The notes under the pieces were generated by a model, which worked only from the letters and a program-made list of their open reading frames with translations, was not told the origin of the DNA and searched no databases. Position numbers and translations under genes: made by a program. This document shows, in pieces, positions 15,918-25,151 of a DNA stretch of 64,000 nucleotides (position 1 is the stretch's first letter; each line of letters begins with the position of its first letter). This DNA is from DATMTS01 sp035564555 (GTDB lineage Bacteria; Actinomycetota; Actinomycetes; Actinomycetales; Microbacteriaceae), in assembly GCA_035564555.1 (NCBI GenBank), contig DATMTS010000055.1:1-64000 (forward strand), given 5' to 3'.

Positions 15918-17249
15918 TCACACGGCATCCGGCAGTGTTCCGAGCGCCGTGGTCAGCACCGGCCTGGTGGCGACCAGCCCCAGCCAGACCAGCAGGATGC
16001 CGGCGGCCAGGCATCCCGCGATGGTCACCAACGAGAGCGGCGCGACGATCAACGAGAGGCCCACCAGCGGAAAGATCAGCACAGCCGCGACGAGCGACGA
16101 GCCGACCGTGACGATGCGCAGCGGCGACAGCACGGCGCGCCTGCGAGCGGCATCCATCATGCCGATCGGCATGCCGAGCCGGTCGAGGCTGACGTAGAGC
16201 GAGCGGCGATCGAGGATCGCGGAGGCCTGGTTCACGCCGACCGAGCACGCGACCATCAGGAATGACACGGCCACGGTGATCACGACGCCGGTGCGGATAT
16301 CGGCGGCGAGTTCCACCGACTGCCGGTCGCCGCTACCGGCGGCGGCGGCGACCGCGACGCCCGTTCCCGCGAAGACCGCGACGAAGCTCGTCATCGCGAC
16401 GCCGCCGATCTGACGCCAGGCCGCCTTCGGAGACTCCAGGATGCCGCGGGCGGCGAGCAGCCGCTGCGCGGTCCGCGCGCGGCGCACCTGACGGCGGGCG
16501 AACACGCCGATCACGAACGGCCCGATCACATTCAGCACGGCCAGGGCTCCCCCGAAGGCGACGGCGAGCACGAACGCGATCGTGCCGAGACCGCCGAACA
16601 GCTGGGTCAGGTTCAGCACGACGAACGCGATCGCGATGACCGCCGCGCCGATCACCACCCGGAGCCGGCGCAGTCGCGGGGCGCTCTGCCGGGTTCGTAC
16701 CCCGAGGGGCGAGATGACGACGGCGCGCAGGCCGATCGCGGCACTCGCGGCCGCGATCATCGCCACTGCGAGCACGGTCGCGCCGACGACCGGAACGGGC
16801 AGCCACAGCGAGGCGACACCGAGGGGCGCCCCGCGGAACGGGATCAGCCCGACCAACGGAACGAGCAACGCATACCCGGCGGCCCCGGCCACGGCGCCGA
16901 CCACGGCGAGCACAGTGGACTCCAGCACCGTCAGCCGCGCGACCATCGCTGCGCTCGCCCCCAGCAGCCGCAAGATCGCGAGCCGGTCATCGCGGCGGCG
17001 AGCCGCGAGCCGGGCCGCTGAGCCGCCGAGCGCGAGCAGCGGAACGATCAGCAGCGCGAGGGCGATGACCGCGAGCACCTGGTAGCTGGCCGCTGCCCCG
17101 CCCGTCCAGGTGAAGAAGGCGAGCGCGCCGGCGAGCACCGTGAGCAGCAGGGCTGTCGTCACCCCGAACGCGACGACGGGCAGCACGATCGCCGCACGGC
17201 CGGACGCACCCGGTCGTCCGAGCAAGCACGCGAGGCGGATCGTGTTCAT
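15918..17249 (-). CDS. FtsX-like ABC transporter permease
   Basis: Membrane subunit of an ABC system of the MacB/FtsX class. The 443-residue protein has about eight to ten hydrophobic segments in two halves, each with the FtsX-like core (RRRDDRLAILRLLGASAAMVAR in the first, RRSLYVSLDRLGMPIGMMDA in the second). There is no large extracytoplasmic domain like that of MacB. The ATG at 17249 overlaps the ATPase gene by 4 nt; the open frame further upstream is a shadow of that ATPase. Substrate unknown; lipid, peptide or antimicrobial export are the usual roles. Confidence 0.85.
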   Translation of the reverse strand: MNTIRLACLLGRPGASGRAAIVLPVVAFGVTTALLLTVLAGALAFFTWTGGAAASYQVLAVIALALLIVPLLALGGSAARLAARRRDDRLAILRLLGASAAMVARLTVLESTVLAVVGAVAGAAGYALLVPLVGLIPFRGAPLGVASLWLPVPVVGATVLAVAMIAAASAAIGLRAVVISPLGVRTRQSAPRLRRLRVVIGAAVIAIAFVVLNLTQLFGGLGTIAFVLAVAFGGALAVLNVIGPFVIGVFARRQVRRARTAQRLLAARGILESPKAAWRQIGGVAMTSFVAVFAGTGVAVAAAAGSGDRQSVELAADIRTGVVITVAVSFLMVACSVGVNQASAILDRRSLYVSLDRLGMPIGMMDAARRRAVLSPLRIVTVGSSLVAAVLIFPLVGLSLIVAPLSLVTIAGCLAAGILLVWLGLVATRPVLTTALGTLPDAV

Positions 17250-18004
17250 CGGTGCCCCGCATCCGGAGTCTCGATCAACTGCATCTCGCCGCTCGACCCG
17301 ACACGGGTGCGCGTCTCCACGATCCGGCCGTCGCGCAGCCGCACGATGCGTCCGCACCGGGCGGCGACGTCCTCGTCGTGCGTGACGACCACGAGGGTCC
17401 TGCCGCGTTCCGTCGTCGAGCCGATCAGGGCATCCATCACCTCCGTCGAGGTGTGCGAGTCGAGCGCACCGGTCGGCTCGTCGGCGAACACGACGGCCGG
17501 GGTCGCTACCTGTGCCCGGGCGATCGCGACACGCTGCGCCTGCCCGCCGGAGAGTTCCCCGATGCGGCTGCCGAGCTTGTCGGCCAGCCCGAGCGCGGCC
17601 AGCCACGAGCCGGCGTGCTGCTCGGCGGCGCTGCGTGTCATGCCGCCCAGCATGAGCGGTAGGGCGACGTTCTCCACCACCGTCAGTTCCGGCACCAGCA
17701 GACCCTGCTGAAAGACGAACCCGAACGTCGAGCGGCGCAACGCCGATCGCTGTGCGTCATCGAGCTCGTTCACGAACACGGGCCCGCCAGCGGTGCTCAG
17801 TCGCACCGTTCCGGAGTCGGGCGCGACGATGCCTGCGAGGCAATGCAGCAGGGTCGTCTTCCCCGAGCCGGATGCGCCCATGATGGCGACCGACTCTCCG
17901 GCGGGAACGGCCAGGTCGACGCCGGCCAACGCGACGGTCGACCCGTAGGTCTTGGTGAGGCCGACGGCCTCGAGCACGGTGGATTCCTGGAATGCGTCAG
18001 TCAT
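17246..18004 (-). CDS. ABC transporter ATP-binding protein (MacB/LolD type)
   Basis: ATPase partner of the downstream FtsX-like permease. In the 252-residue protein I see Walker A GASGSGKT (43-50), the Q-loop VFQQGLLVPELTVVENVALP, signature LSGGQAQR, Walker B VVFADEPTGALD and the H-loop VVTHDED, all intact. The wording is typical of the lipoprotein/macrolide exporter subfamily. The ATG at 18004 has GGGGG just upstream. It overlaps the permease gene by 4 nt. Confidence 0.92.
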   Translation of the reverse strand: MTDAFQESTVLEAVGLTKTYGSTVALAGVDLAVPAGESVAIMGASGSGKTTLLHCLAGIVAPDSGTVRLSTAGGPVFVNELDDAQRSALRRSTFGFVFQQGLLVPELTVVENVALPLMLGGMTRSAAEQHAGSWLAALGLADKLGSRIGELSGGQAQRVAIARAQVATPAVVFADEPTGALDSHTSTEVMDALIGSTTERGRTLVVVTHDEDVAARCGRIVRLRDGRIVETRTRVGSSGEMQLIETPDAGHR

Positions 18005-18093
18005 GCCCCCAGTTTGTCGAGCGGTGCGGCCCCGCGCATCCACCGAGGGGTTCAGTCGCTCCGCGCACCCTGGTACCGAGGTGCGACGCCGTC

Positions 18094-19170
18094 TCAGTCG
18101 GCCAGCGGCACCAGACACGTGGGCGAACCGGTCGGCAGAACCTGCGGCGACCCGCTCGGGATGCCGGTTGCCGGGTCGAGACGGAAGGTCGCGATGTCGC
18201 CCGATCGCTGATTGGCCACGTGGATGCAACCGTCGCGCTGCAGATGATGCCGTGGCAGGTCGCCGCCGCACGGCACGTCGGCGACTGCGTCGAGGCGCAC
18301 GCCGCCGTCACGCACCTGGAGCACGGCGACGCGGTTCGCGCCGCGCACCGTGACGTGCACGTGGCGGGCGGCCTCGTCGAGCGAGATGTGCGCGGCGGAG
18401 TCGCCGTCGTGGGCACCGCCGGCGAACACCTCGGCGACGGAGGAGAGCGAGAACCGGCCGGAGGCATCCGCGGTGAGCACGAGCACCTGGATGGAGTACT
18501 CGGTGACGATGTACACCTGGCCGGCCGGATGCAGCGCGAGGTGCCGGGGGCCGCTGCCGAGCGGGAGCGTGACCTCGTGGTCGAGCACGAGGCCGCCGCC
18601 GGGCTGCCAGCGCCAGACGCGGGCCAGATCGAAGCCGAGGTCGGTGGTCATGATTCGGCCGTCGGGCAGGAAGAGGGATGCGTGGGCGCGGCTCTGCCGC
18701 GGTGCGGCTTCCGCGGGTGAGGCCGCATACGGGTCGGCGTCCGCGTACGGGTCGACGGCCGGTGCCGCTACTCGCCTGCTCAGAATGGCTCCCGTCTGCG
18801 TGTCGAGGTCGTAGCCGATCACCTGGCCGTCACCCCAGCAGGCCGTCACGGCGAACCGCCCGAGCGGGTCGACGACGACGTGGCACACGGCTTCGCCGGC
18901 GGGCCAGGCCGCGCCGAGCGGCGTGAGCGCGCCGTCGTGCGCCCGCCGGAACGCGCTCAGGAGCTGCGCCGTCTCCCCCACGGCGTACACGACGGGCAGG
19001 GCAGGATGCATGGCGATGAACGACGGCGAATCGGTCGCGGCGGCCAGCCGCGGCGCTGCGAGCGAGCCGTCCGGCGCGCTCGCGGCGATGGAGATGCCCT
19101 CGCCCTGGCCGTTCGAGTCGGCGGTGTACGAACCGATCAGCAGATCGGGCAGCGCGTTCGCTGAGGTCAT
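18094..19170 (-). CDS. Lactonase family beta-propeller protein
   Basis: A 358-residue seven-bladed beta-propeller of the 6-phosphogluconolactonase-like (Pgl/YbhE, lactonase) family: LLIGSYTADSNGQGEGI at the start, SPSFIAMHPALPVVYAVGE, CHVVVDPLGRFAVTACW, GSGPRHLALHPAGQVYIVTE, and GDLPRHHLQRDGCIHVANQ. It may hydrolyse 6-phosphogluconolactone or another lactone. There is no signal peptide. The ATG at 19170 lies 6 nt after CAGACT, one base off the leaderless -10 pattern used by neighbours. The long open frame further upstream is a shadow of the divergent gene. Confidence 0.82.
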   Translation of the reverse strand: MTSANALPDLLIGSYTADSNGQGEGISIAASAPDGSLAAPRLAAATDSPSFIAMHPALPVVYAVGETAQLLSAFRRAHDGALTPLGAAWPAGEAVCHVVVDPLGRFAVTACWGDGQVIGYDLDTQTGAILSRRVAAPAVDPYADADPYAASPAEAAPRQSRAHASLFLPDGRIMTTDLGFDLARVWRWQPGGGLVLDHEVTLPLGSGPRHLALHPAGQVYIVTEYSIQVLVLTADASGRFSLSSVAEVFAGGAHDGDSAAHISLDEAARHVHVTVRGANRVAVLQVRDGGVRLDAVADVPCGGDLPRHHLQRDGCIHVANQRSGDIATFRLDPATGIPSGSPQVLPTGSPTCLVPLAD

Positions 19171-19230
19171 GCATCCAGTCTGGCAGCGCAACCCCTGACG
19201 CCTGCTCATGACGCGTGCCACCATTGTCGG

Positions 19231-19857
19231 ATGGCTGTCGTATCGCTGTACGTCGGGACCGCGCGGTCGTTCGCGCGCGCTGTGGCCGAGATTCCCGCGG
19301 ATGCCTGGGAGTCTCCCGGGCTGGGCGAGTGGAACGTGCGGGCGCTCGTCGGGCACGCCGCCCGCGCTCTCGACACGGTGCTCGACTATGTCTCGCTGCC
19401 GGAGCCCGAGGAGGCGACCCTGCCGACGGCGGAGAGCTACCTCGCAGCCCTGACCGCCGAGTCGTGCGACCTGTCGACGGGCGCGGATCCGGCAGCCATC
19501 ACGGCCCGAGGCGTGGCGGCCGGTGCCGCGCTCGGCGAGCAGCCCGCGGCTTCGGTGGACTCGAAGGTGCACGCCGTCGGGCTGCTCCTGACCAACCAGT
19601 CGCCTGGCCGTCTTGTTGCCGTTCGCGGTGGCAGCATCCCGCTGGAGGAGTACCTGCGCACACGCGTGTTCGAGCTCGTCGTGCACACGCTCGATCTGAC
19701 ACGCGCGACCCGCATCCGTGCCGACTTCCCTTCCGGCGCGGTGCTCGAGGCCGCGCGTCTGGCCGCGGGCGCTGCGGCGGTGACGGGGCGCGGCGAAGAG
19801 GTGCTGCTCGCTCTCACCGGACGCGGCTCGTTGCCGCACGGCTTCAGCGTCGTCTGA
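19231..19857 (+). CDS. Maleylpyruvate isomerase family (MDMPI/DinB-like) protein
   Basis: A 208-residue four-helix-bundle protein of the mycothiol-dependent maleylpyruvate isomerase / DinB superfamily. The pattern LGEWNVRALVGHAARALDTVLDYV near residue 30 and the second histidine in FELVVHTLDLTRA fit the metal-binding arrangement. Members in Actinobacteria are typically mycothiol-linked enzymes of undefined substrate. The ATG at 19231 lies 6 nt after CACCAT, a near-match to the leaderless -10. The stop codon is part of a 20-bp direct repeat. Confidence 0.75.
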   Translation: MAVVSLYVGTARSFARAVAEIPADAWESPGLGEWNVRALVGHAARALDTVLDYVSLPEPEEATLPTAESYLAALTAESCDLSTGADPAAITARGVAAGAALGEQPAASVDSKVHAVGLLLTNQSPGRLVAVRGGSIPLEEYLRTRVFELVVHTLDLTRATRIRADFPSGAVLEAARLAAGAAAVTGRGEEVLLALTGRGSLPHGFSVV

Positions 19858-19911
19858 AGCCGTCCGGCGTCCGGCGTCCGGCCGTTCGGCGTGAAGCCGT
19901 CCGGCGTCCGG
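19855..19911. repeat. 20-bp direct repeat containing a stop codon
   Basis: TGAAGCCGTCCGGCGTCCGG occurs at 19855-19874 and again at 19892-19911. The first TGA is the stop codon of the MDMPI gene. Further GTCCGGC heptamers lie between the copies. The second copy ends next to the convergent purA stop. Confidence 0.75.
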
Positions 19912-19912
19912 C

Positions 19913-21199
<1,287 letters not shown>

Positions 21200-21287
21200 G
21201 GTGTGCTCCTCACGGTCAGGAATCTGGCCGGACACGCCACACGCCGGAGCCGGAGCCGGATGCCGGTAGAACTGACGGGTCCACCCC

Positions 21288-21293
21288 ATCCTA
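21288..21293 (-). promoter_or_regulatory. Probable -10 of purA
   Basis: Minus-strand TAGGAT about 90 nt before the purA ATG, giving a leader of about 80 nt; no clear -35. Confidence 0.4.
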
Positions 21294-21333
21294 TCGGGGG
21301 CCGAACAGCGCAGCGCCGTGCCGATCGGCGCGG

Positions 21334-23259
21334 CTACGCCTCGCGGATCCAGACCCGCATCTGACGGGGACCACGGTTGGCCCAGGCGAAGTACGGGATC
21401 GCCGTCACAGGAATCCGGTTGCCGTCCGGGTCGGTGGCCAGGGCCCCGATGGCGACCATGCCGGCTGCGCCGAGAGCCTCGGCTTCAGGGAAGGGCCGCT
21501 CGGCCAGCGCCCCCGAGTCGTCGCGCACCGAGTCGTCGAGCACGGAACGGTCGAGCACGAGGTCGTCGAGCACGACGCCGTCGGGTTGGTCCGGCGCTTC
21601 GAGCGCATAGACCAGCGGTCCTCGTTCGATCGCCACGCTGCCTCGCACGGCATCCACCCGAGGATGCGGTCGCGTGATCCGCGGTCGCATCGGCAGCTCG
21701 AGCACGATCACGTCTCCTACGCCGAAGACCCGCTGCGCGACCGCGTACCCGCCGGCCTCGACAGGCTGCCCGTCAACGGTCGCGCCGTGCGCCCAGGAGG
21801 GAACCCGGAACGCGACCCGTCGGGCATCCGCGGGGGCCGAGACGATGGTGGCGCGCACCGTGCCGTTCCACGGGTACGTCGTCTCGATCGCGAGTTCCAG
21901 GTCACCGCTTCGCACCCTGGCGTCGGCGTACTGGTGAACGGCCAACCCGTGCTCGTGGGAGGTCGCGAGGTAACCGGCGAGGCTGGAGAGCGTGCGCATG
22001 ATGTTCGGCGGGCAGCAGGCGCAGTCGAACCAGCCGCGGCGGCCGTGTGCGGGGCTGCGCTCGTTGTCGGCGTGCGCATCGTGGCGCAGTTGCAGCGGGT
22101 TGACGTAGAAGTACTCGCCCCCATGCAGCGATACGCCCGGGATGAACGCGTTGTACAGCAGTCGCTCGATCTGGTCTCCGTAGCGCGCCTCGCCGGTGGC
22201 CAGCAGCATGCGCCACGCCCATTGCACGCCGCCGATGGCGGCACAGGTCTCGGCATAGGCCCGGTCCGACGGCAACTCGTACGGGTCACCGAACGCTTCG
22301 CCCTCCCAGCGCGCGCCGAGTCCGCCCGTCACATGCTGCTTGGTCGTGACCATGCTCTCGTGCTGTCGCTCGAGCGAGGCAAGAAGCTCGGGATCGCCCC
22401 GCTCGATCGCAACGTCTGCGGCTCCCGCTGCGAGGTAGACGGCGCGCACCGCGTGGCCCTCGACCGTCGTCGCCTCGCGCACCGGGACCCGATCGGAGAA
22501 GTAGGTGGCGTTGCCGCCCGACGGATCGAGCAGCCCGTGCCCGCGGGCGTCAACGAAGTACTCGGCGAGCGCCAGGTAGCTCTCGTCGCCGGTCTCGCGG
22601 TAGAGCTCGACGAGCCCCAGCTCCACGACCGGATGCCCGTCGACTTCTTCGCGCTTGCCAGGCCCGAAGGTTCGCACCAGGTGGTCGGCGAACCGGATGG
22701 CGACCTGCAGCAGGTCGTCGCGACCGGTGCAGCGCTTCTGCGCCACGGCGGCCTGGAACAGATGGCCGGCGCAGTAGTGCTCGTGATTGCCGGCGAGGTG
22801 GCGGTAGCGTTCACCCTCCCGCAGCCGCACGACGGTGTTCAGGTAGCCGTCGTCCTCCTGGGCGGCGGCCACCAGTTCGGTGAGCTCGAACTGGCTGGCG
22901 AGCAGCGCCGGCTCCGGCGCACGGGCGTATTCCCACGCCGCGGCCTCCAGCCATTTGTACAGGTCGGAGTCGGCGAAGATCGGTCCGACTGCTTCCCCTT
23001 CGGCACGACCCGCGGCGATCTGGAAGTTGCGGATGTTCTTCGCCTCGTGCAGCTGTCGCAAGCCGTCCGGAATCGAGACGGCACGGTTCGCGTCCTGGCG
23101 TTCGCGCCAAAAGCCGCCGGTGATCTCGACCTCGCGCAGCCCGAGCGGCCGTTCGGCGACCCGCGCCTCGGTCGTGACGGCGGCGACGGTGCACGCGGCG
23201 GCCCTGCCGTTTCGGTCGGCGGACTCGGTATCGCCGGCAGCGGAGTGCGTGAGTGTCAT
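21334..23259 (-). CDS. Glycoside hydrolase family 127, beta-L-arabinofuranosidase-like
   Basis: Predicted intracellular enzyme removing beta-L-arabinofuranose from plant glycans. The 641-residue protein has the GH127 catalytic-site pattern: ExC in YAETCAAIG (Glu337, Cys339) and the CxCC cluster CACCPPN (Cys413, Cys415, Cys416). In characterised members the equivalents of Glu337, Cys339, Cys415 and Cys416 form a zinc site with one cysteine as nucleophile. No signal peptide, so the substrate must be imported. ATG at 23259; upstream sequence in frame has no family similarity. It is divergent from a LacI gene with similar operators at both promoters. Confidence 0.85.
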   Translation of the reverse strand: MTLTHSAAGDTESADRNGRAAACTVAAVTTEARVAERPLGLREVEITGGFWRERQDANRAVSIPDGLRQLHEAKNIRNFQIAAGRAEGEAVGPIFADSDLYKWLEAAAWEYARAPEPALLASQFELTELVAAAQEDDGYLNTVVRLREGERYRHLAGNHEHYCAGHLFQAAVAQKRCTGRDDLLQVAIRFADHLVRTFGPGKREEVDGHPVVELGLVELYRETGDESYLALAEYFVDARGHGLLDPSGGNATYFSDRVPVREATTVEGHAVRAVYLAAGAADVAIERGDPELLASLERQHESMVTTKQHVTGGLGARWEGEAFGDPYELPSDRAYAETCAAIGGVQWAWRMLLATGEARYGDQIERLLYNAFIPGVSLHGGEYFYVNPLQLRHDAHADNERSPAHGRRGWFDCACCPPNIMRTLSSLAGYLATSHEHGLAVHQYADARVRSGDLELAIETTYPWNGTVRATIVSAPADARRVAFRVPSWAHGATVDGQPVEAGGYAVAQRVFGVGDVIVLELPMRPRITRPHPRVDAVRGSVAIERGPLVYALEAPDQPDGVVLDDLVLDRSVLDDSVRDDSGALAERPFPEAEALGAAGMVAIGALATDPDGNRIPVTAIPYFAWANRGPRQMRVWIREA

Positions 23260-23314
23260 GCGTTGGTGTCGTTCCTGTGTCGGATGTCCACGCGCCCTCG
23301 GAGTCGCGCGGCTG

Positions 23315-23327
23315 CCGGAAATTCCGG
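23315..23327. promoter_or_regulatory. LacI operator at the GH127 promoter
   Basis: CCGGAA-A-TTCCGG, two perfect 6-bp arms around one base, 12 nt downstream of the GH127 -10 and therefore at or just after the predicted transcript start. Confidence 0.7.
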
Positions 23328-23339
23328 AATGTGTTTCTG

Positions 23340-23368
23340 ACGCTAGTCGCCCTCGCGGCATGGGTCAA
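23340..23368 (-). promoter_or_regulatory. Promoter of the GH127 gene
   Basis: Minus-strand -35 TTGACC (23368-23363), 17-nt spacer, -10 TAGCGT (23345-23340). Confidence 0.7.
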
Positions 23369-23403
23369 GAGCGATCCGAGGCGACGCCTGCGGCTCGTGT
23401 TCT

Positions 23404-23409
23404 AGACTC
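23404..23409 (+). promoter_or_regulatory. Probable -10 of the divergent lacI gene
   Basis: TAGACT, 55 nt before the lacI ATG; an operator palindrome starts 15 nt downstream. No convincing -35. Confidence 0.5.
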
Positions 23410-23424
23410 GGGGCAAGACCGTTC

Positions 23425-23438
23425 CGGAACGTTCCGGC
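23425..23438. promoter_or_regulatory. LacI operator at its own promoter
   Basis: CCGGAACGTTCCGG, a perfect 14-bp palindrome with the same half-site (CCGGAA) as 23315-23327. Its position predicts autorepression. Confidence 0.75.
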
Positions 23439-23464
23439 GTCCCGGCGACGAACGGAGGAGGCGG

Positions 23465-24502
23465 ATGAGCGCGTCGACCACTGCGAGCAGGGCAGCCTCC
23501 GGCCCGGCGGCTCCGTCGATCCGCGTCGCCGATGTGGCGGCCGCGGCCGGCGTCTCGCCTGCGACGGCATCCAAGGCCCTGAACAACACGGGACAACTGC
23601 GCGACAGCACCCGTCGCCGGGTACGGGAGGCTGCCGAGAAGCTGGGCTACGTTCACGAGCCCGCGCGCACCGCGACCGGCTCCCGTACGATAACCGTCGC
23701 CCTGCTCACCGGCGACTCGGTCGGACGGTTCAGCCTGCCGATCCTGCTGGGAGCGGAGAACGCGCTCAGTCTCGGCCAGATCATGGTGCTGCTGTGCGAC
23801 AGCCGGGACGACCCGCTGCGCGAGCAGTACTACGTGCAGCAACTGCTCAAACGCAACGTCGACGGGCTCATCGTCACCGGTCGCCGAACCGACGCCCGAC
23901 CGCCGATCGAGGTGGACCTGCCGGTGGTCTATGCCATCGCGCCCTCCGCCAGGGAGGGCGACTGCTCGGTTGTGCCGGACGACGCTGCCGGGTCGCGTCT
24001 GATCTTCGCGCATCTGGCGGGCATCGGCCGGCGACGCATCGCGCACGTGACGGGTCCGGCAGACCATCTCAGCGCCCGGGTGCGATCTGAGGCACTCATG
24101 GAGTGCGCCAAGCAGGCCGGCATCCCGCTCGTCGCCGATCCCTTGTTCGGCGAGTGGGATGAGGCCTGGGGGCGCGCAGCGGCGGATGTGCTGCTGGCCG
24201 GAGGCCACGAGCTGGATGCCATCGCCTGCGGCAACGACCAGATCGCCCGCGGGGTGACCGAGCGGCTGCGCGAACGCGGTGTGGGCGTGCCCCGCGAGAT
24301 CGCCGTCACGGGGTACGACAACTGGAACATGATGGCCGAAGGAGCGAGGCCGCCGCTGACCACCGTGGACCTGCAGTTGGGCGAGATCGGGCGTCGCTCG
24401 GCCGAACTGCTGATCGACTCGCTCGGCGGGCATCCTCGCACCGGAGTGCAGCGGATCGCACCGCGGCTCGTGACGCGCGGCTCGACTCTCGACGGGTCCT
24501 AG
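23465..24502 (+). CDS. LacI family regulator of the GH127 gene
   Basis: A 345-residue repressor. After a 17-residue Ala/Ser-rich tail comes the helix-turn-helix SIRVADVAAAAGVSPATASKAL, hinge GYVHEPARTATGSRTITVAL, and a sugar-binding-protein-like ligand domain (VTGYDNWNMMAEGARPPLTTVDLQLGEIG). ATG at 23465 with GGAGG 5 nt upstream. It is divergent from the GH127 gene; both promoters contain a CCGGAA-TTCCGG palindrome, so it probably represses both until an arabinose-containing ligand is present. Confidence 0.9.
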   Translation: MSASTTASRAASGPAAPSIRVADVAAAAGVSPATASKALNNTGQLRDSTRRRVREAAEKLGYVHEPARTATGSRTITVALLTGDSVGRFSLPILLGAENALSLGQIMVLLCDSRDDPLREQYYVQQLLKRNVDGLIVTGRRTDARPPIEVDLPVVYAIAPSAREGDCSVVPDDAAGSRLIFAHLAGIGRRRIAHVTGPADHLSARVRSEALMECAKQAGIPLVADPLFGEWDEAWGRAAADVLLAGGHELDAIACGNDQIARGVTERLRERGVGVPREIAVTGYDNWNMMAEGARPPLTTVDLQLGEIGRRSAELLIDSLGGHPRTGVQRIAPRLVTRGSTLDGS

Positions 24503-24523
24503 CCCGCTCAGTCGTCGGGGCCG

Positions 24524-24598
24524 CCGGTCCTCGCCGCGTCAATCCTCGCCGCGCCGGTCCTCGCCGCGTCAGTCCTCGCCGCGTCAGTCCTCGCCGCG
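24524..24598. repeat. 15-bp tandem repeat built from the 3' end of the DUF3151 gene
   Basis: Five contiguous 15-bp units. On the minus strand each reads CGC-GGC-GAG-GAY followed by TGA or CGG. The unit at 24584-24598 is the real end of the DUF3151 gene (Arg-Gly-Glu-Asp-stop); the other four continue downstream in the same frame. Confidence 0.9.
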
Positions 24599-25096
24599 GA
24601 TGACGATCGCCTCGGTCGTCGGCGCCGGCTCGGAGCCGCCGCGCTCCGCGACCGTGGGCAGGGCGGCAGTGCGTGCCGATTCGATCTCGGTCGCCGCCGT
24701 CGGGTCGGCCTCGGTGAGGAAGTCGGTGAGGCGCTCGACCTCGTCGTGCTCGCCGATGGCATCCGCCGCTCGGCGCAGCGCGTGCAGCGACCGCAGCACG
24801 CCGCGGTTTCCGGGGTGCGACCACGGGATCGCTCCCGAACCGCGCCAGCCCGCTCGGCGCAGGGCGTCGAGCCCGCGGTGATAGCCGACCCTGGCGTATG
24901 CGTACGACTCCACCGGCCTCTGCCGGTCGAAGGTCACCTCGGCGAGGGTCGCCCAGGCCAGGCTCGACGACGGATGCTCCGCCACGGTCGCTCGCAGCAG
25001 GTCGGCGTCCGCAGCAGCCGCTGCGAGCGCCGCCCGCACCTCCGGCTCATCCGGAAGACGGGTCTCGGGAGTGGGGAGCAGGTTCTCGCCGGTCAC
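24584..25096 (-). CDS. DUF3151 family protein
   Basis: A 170-residue cytosolic protein of unknown function conserved in Actinobacteria. Recognisable by SYAYARVGYHRGLDALRRAGWRG followed by IPWSHPGNRGVLRSLHALRRAADAIGE, a tetratricopeptide-like helical arrangement. The C-terminal 30 residues are variable and acidic. The GTG at 25096 lies 6 nt after TAGCAT, so translation is probably leaderless. Its last four codons and stop are the unit of a downstream tandem repeat, so slippage could change the C-terminus. Confidence 0.82.
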   Translation of the reverse strand: MTGENLLPTPETRLPDEPEVRAALAAAAADADLLRATVAEHPSSSLAWATLAEVTFDRQRPVESYAYARVGYHRGLDALRRAGWRGSGAIPWSHPGNRGVLRSLHALRRAADAIGEHDEVERLTDFLTEADPTAATEIESARTAALPTVAERGGSEPAPTTEAIVIRGED

Positions 25097-25102
25097 GAGT
25101 TC

Positions 25103-25108
25103 ATGCTA
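25103..25108 (-). promoter_or_regulatory. Predicted -10 of a leaderless transcript (DUF3151 gene)
   Basis: Minus-strand TAGCAT, exactly 6 nt, then the GTG at 25096. Confidence 0.6.
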
Positions 25109-25151
25109 GGCCACCCGTTCGCCGAGGGTGCGCCGGATGTCGCTGCCCGGC

